NCBI RefSeq assembly: GCF_964355755.1
Contig: NC_092677.1
Location: 22,974,101 to 23,038,100, forward strand
Length of the DNA: 64,000 bases
DNA from: Antedon mediterranea
Lineage: Eukaryota > Echinodermata > Crinoidea > Comatulida > Antedonidae
Direction of reading: 5' to 3'
Numbering within the stretch: the stretch's first letter is position 1; every line of letters starts with the position of its first letter. Shown here piece after piece: positions 21,680 through 34,024 of the stretch. The position numbers were made by a program, and so were the translations under genes. Under the pieces are notes generated by a model. That model saw only the letters and a list, made by a program, of their open reading frames with translations. It was not told where the DNA came from and ran no database searches.

Positions 21680-23317
21680 AGGGATACCGAGAGCTGACTC
21701 CATTTTCATTACCACGATTAAACAGCGCGCACGTTACTACCGTACTGACGCGGGTATAAGCCCATACTCGGGTATAAGCCCACCCCCCACTTTTTTACTA
21801 ATTTTCATGAAAAATGAGGCACTCGGGTATAAGCCCACCCATTAATTCGAAGATCAACAGTGTGTGCCGTAGTACATTATTTTGTATTTGGCGACGTCTA
21901 CACCGAATACACCTACCTTTGATCATAACCAAGCTAGGCTAATATACGCTAGGCCATATGAGGCCTAGCGGTCCTGTTTTGTTTACACTCCATCGCGGTC
22001 GAAGATCGCTTCACACGCGACGCTACAAGTCGCCAAAACGGAAAACCACTATTTAGTATCGGCTGCCATAAACAAGCTTATTAAATTTCTTTGGTACATT
22101 TCTATTTAACGAAAATTGTATACTTGCTTTTCTGCTTGATAAATTCTTGTTCAATTGATGTTTAAAATAAGATATTCTACGATAAATTACACGAACTAGG
22201 CTATAAGCTTAATTTTCCGACACTCTCCACACCTCGTGTATTTAGAGGCGCAGCATGCAACGTCGTACACGTCGCAACACCTCGTGAGGGCGCTCGCTCG
22301 CATGGTGGAATACACAGTGTACATGTGCTGTTTTTGACGATCTGCATTTTTGGATCCTCGGGTATAAGCCCACCCCCCAAACTTGACGTGATTTCATGTT
22401 CAAGGGGGTGGGCTTATACCCGCGTCAGTACGGTATGCGCGCAATGTCATTGACGCGGTGTTTTTTTACTTTGTTTTATTACTGTAGGTAATTGTTCTGA
22501 AAATAAATTAATTATAAATATATCATTTTGAGTAAATATTTATTTACTTAGTATTATAAGATCAAGTATTTTTTACGACATGTGCTTGTTACTAAGAAAA
22601 ATATTAATTTTAACTGCTAAAAAAACAATTTTATCCCGATATGAGGCCTTTATGATTCGAATATTTCATAGTAACAACCCATATACCATAAAAAATATCC
22701 GTTTTGTCCATTTTTTAAATCATTTTTGAAAAATTCCGAGGGGCCTCAACTACAAAAACGCCATTTTATGGTATGATGTCATCGCAAGCCAATCAAACCT
22801 CCACATTCGACCGCTCCGCAAGTCTCCCGGTTGAACGATTTTGGATTCTCGCCCTTTGATTGGTTGACGCGACTCAACACAGCGGAATAATTTTCTCGCG
22901 AGTGCTGTGAAGTCACATGGTGTCAGGCCTGTCCAATTACACGGGAAAATAATGCATTGAAATTCTTTGAATCAGGTTAAATAAACACTCTTTTTTATAT
23001 AATAAATAAGTAATATCATATTTTATTGAATTTTACAATGTTGATATATAAAATATGTTACTTAAAATGGTGATTTTATATAACTATTTTTACGAAAAAT
23101 TACTAGTTCATACAATTGTCGACTGAGGGCGCAATTTGTTTACATCGTTCGTGGCTAAAAACGATCATTTTCGGCGATATTTTAAACCCTATATTTCGAA
23201 AACTACAAGTCATATTTTCATAATTCTTTCTTTATTATAATATTGATACAAAATACTAACAGGCAATGTATAATTTGTTTGAAAAATATTAACTTTTAAT
23301 TTTACATCGTTATCCCT
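21680..23317. mobile_element. short-TIR element, copy 2
   Basis: Same ends as copy 1 (AGGGATACCGA at 21680, TCGTTATCCCT at 23317) and closely similar throughout. It lacks about 200 bp present in copy 1 (17287-17484) and lacks the hAT-like insertion of copy 1. Instead it carries a TA-flanked element at 21740-22433. Flanks CCTCTTAGT and ACTCTTATA are only partly alike, so the target duplication is doubtful or eroded. Confidence 0.75.
21740..22433. mobile_element. TA-inserted MITE (Tc1/mariner-type target)
   Basis: Perfect inverted ends of at least 24 bp start CCGTACTGACGCGGGTATAA and end with its reverse. They are flanked by TA (21738-21739 and 22434-22435). Copy 1 has the empty site GTTACTATGCGCG at 17134-17146. 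Further subterminal copies of CGGGTATAAGCCCACC occur at about 21770, 21828 and 22360. No open frame, so it is non-autonomous; TA duplication points to the IS630/Tc1/mariner group. A related fragment in reverse orientation is at 55945-56090. Confidence 0.85.
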
Positions 23318-23540
23318 ACTCTTATAGAGGCTAGGCATATCATAATAAATGATCAGTTAATACACAGCCCCGTGCACAGCACACCCGCTGCTGTTCAACA
23401 CGACATACCTAGTAGTAGGAGTAGTAGGAACTTATATTTTTGCACACATTTTTCAATGCATCTCTTTGTGCTTGAAATGTGTTCACACTGAAAGAGTGCT
23501 GTATTTAATAATCATTCTAGGCCTACTAATTTACTACATT

Positions 23541-24270
23541 TGTAACATGAATGTAAGTACACGTACTTAAGAATGAAACGCTACCGACGAATTTACTGGC
23601 TCATTTATGCTGTATTACAGCCTTTATTTCTTCATATATCTCTAACCTCTAATCTCTAGCCTCTAGCCTCTAGCCTCTAGCCCTAAATTACTGAAAACAA
23701 ACAAGTAATAGCAATCAGCAAATACAACCTCAAACTGAGGTAAATACAACATTAAATCTTAGGAAGAGAACAATGACGTATCTCAACCATACTGTATATG
23801 ACGTAATCTATTCTTCGTCAAGCGGAACGACCGCTCAGATGTGCACAACACACCATGTGACGTAAAGCGAACTGTGTGATATATGATGCAAATCTGCATG
23901 TCTTAAATAGACTAAATAGCTGTAAAGTAATCTTAAAGTTCACGTCATAACTTCTACAATCATTCTACTATCAGTAAATGTAATGATATAATCAGTAAAT
24001 AACAATTTAAATAAACAATGTAAACAAACAAACTGAGGGCATAAAGGTGGGCTCCACAGAACAGCGACACCCATGACAACCTGCTCCGGCCATGCCACTC
24101 CAACCCTCCATGCTCTAGGCGGCGAGTCTAAACGACCTCGCCATCTAAATAATGCCAATCTGCCTAAGCAAGAAGGAGTCACGAATATTAAATGTATCAT
24201 AACTAAAGCTAAAAACATCTATAACAAAGCATTACCGGTTCCGGTATCGTAGCTCAAATTCAACATAACA
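23541..24270 (-). mobile_element. probable solo LTR
   Basis: Read on the minus strand the unit starts TGTTATGTTGAATTTGAGCT and ends TTCATGTTACA, i.e. TG..CA-type LTR borders. AATAAAGGCTG lies about 90 bp before the 3' end, as expected for an R/U5 boundary, and an AGATATATG TATA-like word lies just upstream of it. The flanks ACATT and ACTTT differ at one of five bases. A CTCTAGC short tandem repeat sits at 23648-23684. No internal retrotransposon region adjoins, so it would be a solo LTR. An open frame inside (23940-24218) has no family features. Confidence 0.5.
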
Positions 24271-25289
24271 ACTTTGGTTTATTATTATGTCCTCTAAACA
24301 AACAATTAATTATCACGTTCTCATATCTGTCCAAAAGGACCCGCACGATGGCGCTATACAAAATTAACCTACTGATTAGAAATCAGTACAATGAATATGA
24401 ATGTATTTTATTTCAGTTATCTGAAACCAATATGAGCGTAGCTTAAAGGTTTCCAGCTTAAAGGTTTCCAGCCTTTAGTGTATTTTTTTTTTCCAATTCA
24501 GTTTACATAGGTCACCGACAGAGGACTGGTCGTACATATTAGCCTAGTATAAAATATTCTGTGTATCTGCAAGTTATTTATTAAACCGATTTAGGCCTAC
24601 AGTACATATTTAAAAGGTAGAATCATGAAAAATTCAATTCAAATTTCAATGTATTTTCTCTAATCTCAATTAAATTAGGCATTTTAGGTCATAATTATTA
24701 TCTAAAGACATGCTTTTAAAAGTTTGAAAATCAGAAAAAGCAACTTTTCTAGTTTTCAAAACACTTTAAATCATTTAAAATGGCCAAACGGTTGCCGAGA
24801 TATTCATTATTTTACACCGCTAATTTAGGTACTTTTTGGACTTGGGGTCAAAGGTTATTCTTTTGTATTTCTTTGTTTTGAAAATGGTACATAAAATAAC
24901 ACTAACAGTTAATATTCATTTGCCATTTATTGCATAATCTGTAGAAGTACAGTTTTCATATTTGGTACAATGCATAATGATGACTTAAACTTCAATAATA
25001 TAGTAATTTAATAATTAATAAATTAATAATTAATTAAAAATATCCATATAATTAGCATATTTTTACAAATTTTGGCTTAAACCTAGTGTATTTTCAAACA
25101 CAATCTATCCAAACTACTATAAAATTGTTGAAAATTAATTACATAACTAATTAATGTTAAACCTCTAATATGGGACCATTGTTGGACCAAAAATAAAAAA
25201 GTATGAAATATGATAATATAATTTATAAAAAAAAATATTGGAAAACAAAAGTTAAGTATCCTTACAATTTAAGAATGAATTAATTACAA
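24271..25289. other. non-coding 3' flank of the minus-strand gene
   Basis: Very AT-rich, with no exon, terminal repeat or tail recognised. Confidence 0.5.
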
Positions 25290-28200
25290 TTAATGAACAA
25301 CAACTTCTCCTTTAGCCAGATCTTGCAGAAGAGGGTACATTTCAAGATCAGTTTCGAGGTCATAGTCAATGGCATAAACTGTCTTTTGTTTGTTTGGATG
25401 TTCTTTTTCAATTCTTATAACTGTACCGCTATACCACCTACTTTCCTTGTCAACTTTAAATAAGTGCTCAATTCTTTTGCCCACAACTAAATGAGGATTT
25501 TGGATAAAGTCATTTAAGTTTTTCTTTGAGCTTTCAGCACCCCGCTTTTGTCTTTCATGGTTTATTCTTTCTCCAAGTTCTCTCTTTTGTTTTTCAAACT
25601 CTTCTCTCTTTCGTCGATGTTTGTGTATTTGAGGCCGGTGTTACTTTCTTCTTCTACTGGATTTGTCATGGAATTCATAGTAATGATAGTTTTTATGTGT
25701 TCCAACAATTGTGAATTGCTAAACTGAATTGAATGTGAACTCAACTGAAAATATTCCTTGCTGGGAGCTTTGCATTTTAGCATTTTCTGCATAAACTGTA
25801 GCTGGTTATACAAAGCACGCTTTACTACAGCACGTCCTTGTGATTGCAGTTCTTGGTATTTGTTTTCTGCCATTGAAACTGATGACCATACACCACCAAG
25901 ATCTGCAATGTCATTAACAAGCGCAATGGTTTGGTTCCTTTGTTTTTTTTTCTTTTTCACATTTTTCCTTTTGTTTTGCTTGTAATAATGACCATCTCTC
26001 TGCCTTTATTTTTTTCATTCTATTTCTGTATCTTTCCAGTATTTCACTAGAATGTGCACGTGCTTGGGCCATGTACTTTGCTTTTGTTTCAGCATCCAGA
26101 CTGTCAAGCCACGATGGTGTCCCATTGTTGACCCACATCATTAATGTTTCAAGAGTCATGGTCCTGGCAGCAGGCTTAATGCAAATCAAAAGGTCCAATT
26201 GAGCAAAATCTCTTTCAGAAATGACGTTTGTTGTTGGTACATTTGCAAATGAAGCTGACGTTTCTTCATCTACATTCCAATACTTACCCCCTGGGAGCTG
26301 GTCTTGGCACTGCCGTTCGAGAATCAGCAACATTGCGCATGATGCTATTTCCAATGCCTGTATACACATTGCCTCACTATCAGCATCAGTTTCCTCAAAC
26401 AGCTTCTTGGATATATCATCTTGTAGATTTAAATGATCACTAATCGCATCACCATGAAGGAGCGATGTTCCATCCTGCTTCCATTGCATAAGCTTTTGTT
26501 GCAGTTTGTGCAGAAGAGCATTGGCTGATAAGATATTGTCAGCTGACTGTATTGCTTTCCAAAGAGGTTCAGTGATACACTTATAAATTATTCCAAGTGC
26601 CCGTAATTCTGCAGTGTATATTGTTTCCGTTATATCTTCCTTTACTGCTAAAAGGAGCTGATTTGGATCTGGCAAAAATGAAACAAAATTTGCTATATGA
26701 GTGCGATGAAAATAAGTGGCTGCCGCCCCTTCAAACAGAATATTTGTTCGGTTGCCTATATAGTTAACAATGTGGTTTTTCACACCAAATTCATGTTCCA
26801 AGTATGTTGTGAAAGCATCTTCAACACCAGATTTATCCGAGCCTCGATGATTAAAGGCTTTGCTTGTCGTACGAACTAACCTTGCGACAGCCGATTCAGA
26901 TGTTATTATGGTATGGGTATTTTTCCCTGATGTAGAAATTGATTCAAGGGATTTAAGTACCTTATTTATTTCATCGGCAAAGTTGATGAAGGGGTGCATT
27001 TTACAATGAAAGCAACCAAAGGATTTTGTTGCCTCTTTCACTTCTTCCGAACAATTATTCCAATTTTGTACAACTGACGGCAAAAGATTTTCACGAATTA
27101 ACTGAATTCGTTCGCTAAATTGTGGCATACCAGGTCCTTGATCGCTCATTGTACTTTTAATAGTGCACAGCAATTCATCATATATTGTTGTTTCATCTTT
27201 CATTTCAGATTTTGACAGCGTAGAAGCTAACTCATGCAGACGATCAGTGAAGGCATCTACAGTGCTTTCAACATTGCCCTTTGCCATCTGCATAAGTCCC
27301 ATTGTACGTGATGAGCCATCAGGAAGAGTAACTTGATAATAGTTCCATTATGGTCTCTCTTATCTCATCTGTGTATCGTCCATCCTTAAAAGTGACGATA
27401 TCTTTGTCTCGAAACAGCGAAACCAAGCCTTCCAAATCATAATTCTTTTTTTGCAAGGTTTCAATCCTTGACTGCATATACTGAAGTTCTTTATCACATA
27501 ATGCATGGTCAAAACAGGACTCCTTTTTTTTGTAGTTCACTCTCTTTATAATCTTTGTCTTTTCATTTCTTTCTTTTACAAATCTATCTTTTAGATTTGA
27601 TTTTGCTTGTACTGTAGCATTTAAATCTTTCCTGGTATCATCAAGTTCTTTTTGCAAGTCTTCTATTGTTTGCTGTAACTTCTCATTTTGCAATTTTGAG
27701 TGTTTTTCTGCACTTACTAATTCTGTTATTTTAGTATTTCTACGAGCCATCTTCCTGTTTATATTTCTGGTATCATATTTTGATAGTTTTTGTTTTATGA
27801 TACTGTATTTCTCTTGAATTGCAAGTAGCTCTGTTGTTGTTTTCTGATAATTTGCTTTATATTTTTTTTTTTTTTTTACTAAAGGGGTCAAACTTTTGGG
27901 TCATTTCATCAAGTTCCTTTAAAATCTTGTCTTGCTTTTTGCTGAGTTCATAGACTTCAGATTGAAGTTTCTGGTTATCTTCTTCGGCATATTGACGTGC
28001 TGATGTCTGAGCAGCCAATTCATTTTTCACGGTTGAAACAACTTCTGTTGCTAAGTTTAACTTCTTTCTAGTATCCCTTAGTTCTTTGTTTTTTTCAATT
28101 AGCTCTTTTCTCATTTTCTTCTTGCGTGGTGTATCTGGAAGCATGTCTTCTCTTTTTCTTGCAATTTTGAATGCAGAACCCAAGAAGTCTGTCATTGATT

Positions 28201-28657
28201 CTTGTTTTGTTGCTTTGTTTTTATTTTTTTTCCTGTTTGTTTCAAGAATGCGCCAGATAGTAGAAATTGTTGAGTTGAAATTAACATCAGTTCGTCCAAC
28301 TAATTTCAAGATTGTTTTAGCAAGATCTTTGAGGCTGTAATTCAGGTGTCCAACAAGATATGAATGTAGTTCAATAACCAAACCATTGTTTACCGAATTA
28401 AGGAGTGGAAAGGTTCTTCCATCTGTGGAGAAGCTATCTTTGTTTAAACCTGCAACTGAACAGTACCTTCCAATCTCTATAAGAAAATAATAGTTAGAAT
28501 AATTTATAATTGTTCACAATGTTATTGTTAATTAAATGAATTTAATTGTCATTATCAATGTAATTTAATTGAATGGCATTAAGAAAAAATAAAATATTTA
28601 CTAACCATTGGTGGGTTTGCTACAGGATGGAACAGAATCTTCTGGTGGATCAGCCAT
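25290..28657 (-). pseudogene. large coiled-coil gene with Tudor-like C-terminus, frameshifted
   Basis: Exon 1 starts with ATG at 28657 (MADPPEDSVPSCSKPTN) and ends at a donor at 28606. Exon 2 begins at 28476 after TTTTCTTATAG and joins in frame. Residues of a compact N-terminal domain (GRYCSVAGLNKDSF to STIWRILETN) are followed by about 300 residues of Lys/Glu coiled coil. Next comes a large globular domain (27302-25914; blocks MSDQGPG, CFHCKMH, GNRTNILFEGAA, ALGIIYKCITEPLW, ISERDFAQLDLL), and last a WYSGTVIRI..YDLETDLEMY Tudor-like domain ending at 25290. The frame is broken at least four times: a 16-T run (27862-27877), near 27340, a 9-T run (25943-25951) and near 25620. About 100 residues appear missing at the 27340 break. 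I recognise the order from unnamed invertebrate proteins with transposase-like character but cannot name it. A decayed copy is more likely than an active gene, though the two homopolymer breaks could be sequencing errors. Confidence 0.7.
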
Positions 28658-30020
28658 TGATTAAAAAACCTACGGAAACATATTAATTAATCATCATAAT
28701 TTATTTGAAATCAAATAAATAGCAATGTATATTGCAATAATAATTAAGAAGTAAAAGCCAAATAGACAGCAACTACAACTAATATTAACATTACAATAGT
28801 ATCTATTGGTAATGTTTTATCCTAGTTAGGTTAGGCCCTGCTTGGCTGGGCCTTCCTAATTCACGGAAATACGACGCGAAAAAACGTCATATATTCGCCG
28901 AGAGTAATAGATGGACTTCGTGAAAAACAATGCTTTTTTTAAATAATTTACGTGAGTCTAACAAACATAGATCAGCAATGCCTAGTAGTGCTGGATATAT
29001 ATGTCAAATTAATTATAAAAATAACTATTATTACTTGCAAATATCGCTAAAAATAAGAATTTACGAAAAGTCTAGGCTCAGCGAAAAAGGTAAATAAAGC
29101 CAATACCATTTTCATCGTGGGTAGCCTAACGGAAGAAAACGGAAACATGTTTTTGTTTCCACCGTATTGTTTGTCTATTATTAATACATTGGAATTCGAA
29201 ATTAATACAAAAGTATTTTATAATATATTTCATGAAAAAAAATCAAATGAATTATCAATAATTCGTCGAACGAAACTGGTTACCCCTATACGGAAATGGA
29301 CTATCCCAGTATCATTTTCGCAAACACGAGGCTGAAATATGGTCTCGCCGCAAAAAACAGCATCTTATAAAATTCGCTCTAGCATTTCTATTTATCAATA
29401 TAAAATTATAAAAACTAAACAGAAAGAATCCAAAATAATCAATGTATATATACTTACGTGTGAAATATGCGTGCTTTATAAGAAAATCTATCTGAAAATA
29501 TGACGTAAACTTTTTACTTTAACTTTTCACGGTCGACCATCGCTTGGATTTAATATTTCACTTCGGAAACAATTCTCCTATTATACAACATAATCTTCGG
29601 AAGCTTTCGGAAGTTATTTAACCAATCACAACAGTGCTAGCGGCGACGAAAAATACCGAGTAAAACAAGACAAAAATAACGAATTCGGAAAATATGCTCC
29701 ACATGGGGAACGCAGCGGTTTACCATTGCGAAGATAGGTCACGCTGTGTAATGTAATACGATCGCGATTCAGAGGACATCGCAGCGAAGGAATTTGTCAC
29801 GTGACTGAAAGCCCTAATTAAATTAGTTTTATTTAAAAGAGCTTAGAAAACTATTTAAAATGAGGGGTTACCCATGGTAGCTATAAACACAAAAAAATTA
29901 GTGTCTCACAGGTCTTTATAATGCATGAATCATTTTAATACAAAAATTATGTAAATCGGACCAGTATTAGCGGAGATATTATAATATAATGACATTTGTT
30001 GGAAGCAAATTCCTTTTATT
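28658..30020. other. upstream flank of the coiled-coil gene, no gene seen
   Basis: No terminal inverted repeats matching the other side of the gene were found, so mobile-element borders cannot be drawn. A CpG-richer patch at about 29520-29800 could be promoter-like; nothing more is supported. Confidence 0.4.
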
Positions 30021-30024
30021 TTTA

Positions 30025-30383
30025 TGTAGTCCGATATAACACACAGACATTAACAGATTCAAGTCAACAATATGGAACTTTATTCACTACTATATACAAC
30101 CATGGAGGTATACCTCCATGATACAACTATATACAAGAGAGAGTTTTAAGGCTGAGAGCTATCTTATATCAGGGTGTTCGCTAGTACAATGTAATTGAAA
30201 CTCTGCCACATGAATAGATGAGTCTGACTATATGCAATGTGTTGACCCATGGTTGGCCTTGTGCAAGCCACCCTGTAAGCTCATTAAGTCATTAAGGTAA
30301 ACATTGGGATTTTAATGAGTACAGAGGAGCCTTGATAGGACCAATTCCACAAACAAGTTAATAAATTATGGGTCTATAATACA
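30025..30383 (-). mobile_element. LTR-like repeat
   Basis: On the minus strand it would begin TGTATTATAGACCC and end ATATCGGACTACA. A TATA-like TTGTATATAG lies about 110 bp before the end and AATAAAG (about 30084-30078) about 55 bp before it, the usual LTR order. It contains the palindrome CATGGAGGTATACCTCCATG. No target duplication (TTTTA versus ATTCC) and no internal region, so the borders are uncertain. Confidence 0.35.
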
Positions 30384-30461
30384 ATTCCTTCTCAACCTTA
30401 ATTTATTTATTTTCTTAGTATTTAATCTCTCAGTTTTCTTAAATTTTTTTTTTTGTAATTG

Positions 30462-32050
30462 GTTATCCGCAACGAAGTTGCAGGATAACCTCTTGTGATT
30501 GTACGAGATCAACATCATCTTTTTCTTGATCTTCTTTCTTTCTGTATGATTTTTGTGGAACGCTTTTCTCTAAAACTTGTAAACATAACATTTTGTAACT
30601 TTCTCAACATATCGTCATGCACATGAAGATGTGCTGCGAAGCTTTTCATGACGTTTACAATTGCGCAACGTGACTTACGCGTGATTTAACGATTTCCTCG
30701 TATTTAACATAGGTCGAAAACCAAATAACATTTCAAATTGAAACTTTCCAAAAGTTTAATTTATATCATGCGCTAACTTTATGTTGAAAAAAAATTGCGT
30801 GTTTTACACAAAGTTACGCGCGCACGCGCATTTAAAATTTCAAAATGCGCAAAATTAATTTCTAATCAACTTTCTACGCGTTTCATGTCGTTTTAAGCAT
30901 GTAAAAAATTCCCACGCGTGCGCAAATTTTTACGTGTGCGGTGCGCACGTAGCATTGAAAACATATTTTTTTCGCGTGATTTATGTTTTTCCAGCCTTTT
31001 CTAGTAATTTTATCAAATTTTAAACAATTTCGACTTAAAGTTACGTCATACGAGCACGTCGAATTGGACAATTTGCGCGTGTTTTTGATGAAAAAGTTCA
31101 AAATTCCGTTAAAAATATGCCTTTTTTTAAACAGTCGTAATTTCTAAACTACACGGTCAACTTTTTGTGGATGACATATTCTGGAAGTTGATGAGTTGTA
31201 GATATCGGATCAGGTATTAATATGGCTAACCGGACATTGTGATGTCATCGTATGGCCACACGAATATAAAATTTAGGATTTTTGTATCTTTCGTCATAGG
31301 TCATCACATTGAATAGAGCGCCTCTCCACTTATTCGTTTTCCATTTTCACCCCGATTTTGATATTGTCTAGGTCAATCAACTATCTTTCGCATGAGTTAA
31401 AAATATTTTAATTTTTTTGACGTCATCATGCCTAAAAATTTAAATCACGTGTGGCATTAATTTCATCTTTACAGTAAATTTTAATCTGTTATAGCTCGTA
31501 AGAATAAAATGTGATAATCACGATTAAAACTTTTTCTGGAAGCTATTGAATTTTAGATACGAAATTATGTAAAAATGTTGCCAATCGGATGTTGTGACGT
31601 CATCATATGGCCAGTTATATAAAAAAGGTCGTATTTTCATCTTTTGCGTCATAATTCATTACATTTAAACGAGCGCGCATCAATATTTCACGTATTCAAA
31701 TTTCTTCTACATGCTAATACGTTGTTGCTGAGATAATTTCCTTTCGGAATTGCTAACTTCGCGTTTCATTTTAAAACCGTCAACACGTTAAAAATTGCAA
31801 TAAATAGCGGGTCCCGTAATTTCACCTATTCTATGTATTTCACTGTATGTGATATGGATACAGATTATACTGTGTATACTATATATGAATTTAAATAATA
31901 AAATTCAGCAACATATCATATTCTTCAGTTCAGGTCATAATGCCAACGTGAACACTTCCTTTTGTCCTCAACCTATCCCCTTAATGTTAATGTTGCACCA
32001 CTTGCGCGGCGGATAACCAAACTCGTCAAAGTGACGAGTTACATGTCTAG
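30462..32050 (+). mobile_element. Helitron copy A (tandem pair, plus strand)
   Basis: The 3' end has GCGGATAACC, an AACTCGTC/GACGAGTT hairpin, ACATGT and CTAG (32047-32050) followed by T: the Helitron subterminal hairpin plus CTRR end. The 5' end carries another hairpin built on GGTTATCC (about 30474-30500) and a TTGTGATTGTACGAGATCAA stretch. The body is GC-poor with many ACGCGCGC-type words and has no long frame, so the copy is non-autonomous. Copy B follows with no intervening DNA, and two relatives lie inverted at 44.3-47.5 kb. Confidence 0.75.
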
Positions 32051-33579
32051 TTTTTCATCTTCTTTCTTTCTGTATGATTTTTGTGTAACGCTTTTCTCTA
32101 AAACTTGCAAACATAACATTTTGTTAACTATGTTAACATTTTGACATTCACGTAACGTCGTCAAGCGAAGCTTTTCATGATGTTTACAATTGCGCAACGC
32201 GACGTACGCGCGATTTAACGATTTTCTCGTATTTAACATATGTCGAAAACCAAACAACATTTTAAAATGAAACTTTGCAAAAGTTTAATTTATATCATGC
32301 GCTAACTGTCTGTTGAAAAAAAATTGCGTGTTTTACACAAAGTTACGCGCGCACGCGCATTTAAAATTTCAAAATGCGCAAAATTAATTTCTAATCAACT
32401 TTCTACGCGTTTCATGTCGTTTTGAGCATGTCAAAAATTCCCACGCGTGCGCACATTTTTACGTGTACGGTGCGCACGTAGCATTGAAAACGTATTTTTT
32501 TCGCGTGATTTATGTTTTTTCAGCCTTTTCTAGTAATTTTACCAAATTTTAAACAATTTCGACTTAAAGATACGTCATACGAGCACGTCGAATTGGACAA
32601 TTTGCGCGCGTTTTTTATGAAAAGGTTAAAAAATTCGTTTAAAATATGCCTTTTTTTAAACAGTCGTAATTTCTAAACTAGACGGTCAAATTTTTGTGGA
32701 TGACATATTCTGGAAGTAGATGAGTTGTAGATATCGGATCAGGTATTAATATGGGTAACCGGACATTATGACGTCATCGTATGGCCACGCAAACATAAAA
32801 TTTAGGATTTTTGTATCTTTCGTCATAGCTCATCACATTGAATAGAGCGCATCTCCACTTATCCGTTTTCCATTTTCACCCCGATTTTGATATTGTCTAG
32901 GTCAATCAAGTATCTTTCGCATGAGTTAAAAATATTTTAATTTTTTTGACGTCATCGTGCCTAAAAATTTAAATCACGTGTGGCATTAATTTCATCTTTA
33001 CAGTAAATTTTAATCTGTTATAGCTCGTAAGAATAAAATGTGATAATCACGATTAAAACTTTGTCTGGAAGCTATTGGATTGTAGATACGAAATTATGTA
33101 AAAATTTTGCCAATCGGATGTTGTGACGTCATCATATGGCCAGTTAAATAAAAAAGGTCGTATTTTCATCTTTTGCGTCATAATTCATTACATTTAAAAG
33201 AGCGCGCATCAATATTTCACGTATTCAAATTTCTTCTACACGCTAATACGTTGTTGCTGAGATAATTTCCTTTCGGAATTGCTACCTTCGCGTTTCATTT
33301 TAAAACCGTCAACATGTTAAAAAATTGCAATAAATAGCGGGTCCCGTAATTTCTCCTATTCTACACTGTATGTGATATGGATACAGATTATACTGTGTAT
33401 ACTATATATGAATTTAAATAATAAAATTCAGCAATAACAACATATCATATTCTTCAGTTCAGGTCATAATGCCAACGTGAACACTTCCTTTTGTCCTCAA
33501 CCTATCCCCTTAATGTTAATGTTGCACCACTTGCGCGGCGGATAACCAAACTCGTCAAAGTGACGAGTTACATGTCTAG
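32051..33579 (+). mobile_element. Helitron copy B, head-to-tail after copy A
   Basis: It starts directly after the CTAG of copy A with TTTTTCATCTTCTTTCTTTC and runs 1,529 bp, closely similar to copy A, to its own hairpin and CTAG at 33576-33579 (followed by T). It lacks the 5' GTTATCC hairpin module of copy A. Head-to-tail joining at exact termini is what rolling-circle transposition with skipped termination would leave. Confidence 0.75.
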
Positions 33580-34024
33580 TTTTTTCTTATGTCTAATTTC
33601 TTGTTTTGTATATATTTAAGTGTGTATGTATTATTTTTCACTGTAAACTTGTTGCACATCTCACTGAGACTGTGCCTCTGATTTAGGCCCCGTTTCTGCT
33701 GCCAAAAATATACCGTATATATACGGTATATTTTATATACGGTATATTTTTTGGCAGCAGAAATGGGTCTCATAAAAAATATACCGTAAATATTTGCGGT
33801 ATATATACCGCATAAATATCCCCATCGTTTGTGGATATTATACGGTATATTCCAAAATATACCGTATATTTCGTTCCCCATTTCTGCTGCACTAAAAATA
33901 TACCGTAAATGTGACCCGACTCGTGACACGAGGTCAAAAACTAACAGAGCGCGACGCGTTTGTTTTGGTTTTTCTGCTGCATTGAAAGTTGAAACACACG
34001 TGTAAAAGCAAGCAACAGATCAAA

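Noticed and set aside
23648-23684. CTCTAGC tandem repeat as an interstitial telomere
   Set aside because: Unit does not match the TTAGGG or other animal telomere repeat, and it lies in a probable LTR.
30025-30383. Full-length LTR retrotransposon
   Set aside because: No primer-binding site, no second LTR and no pol motifs adjoin; at best a solo LTR.
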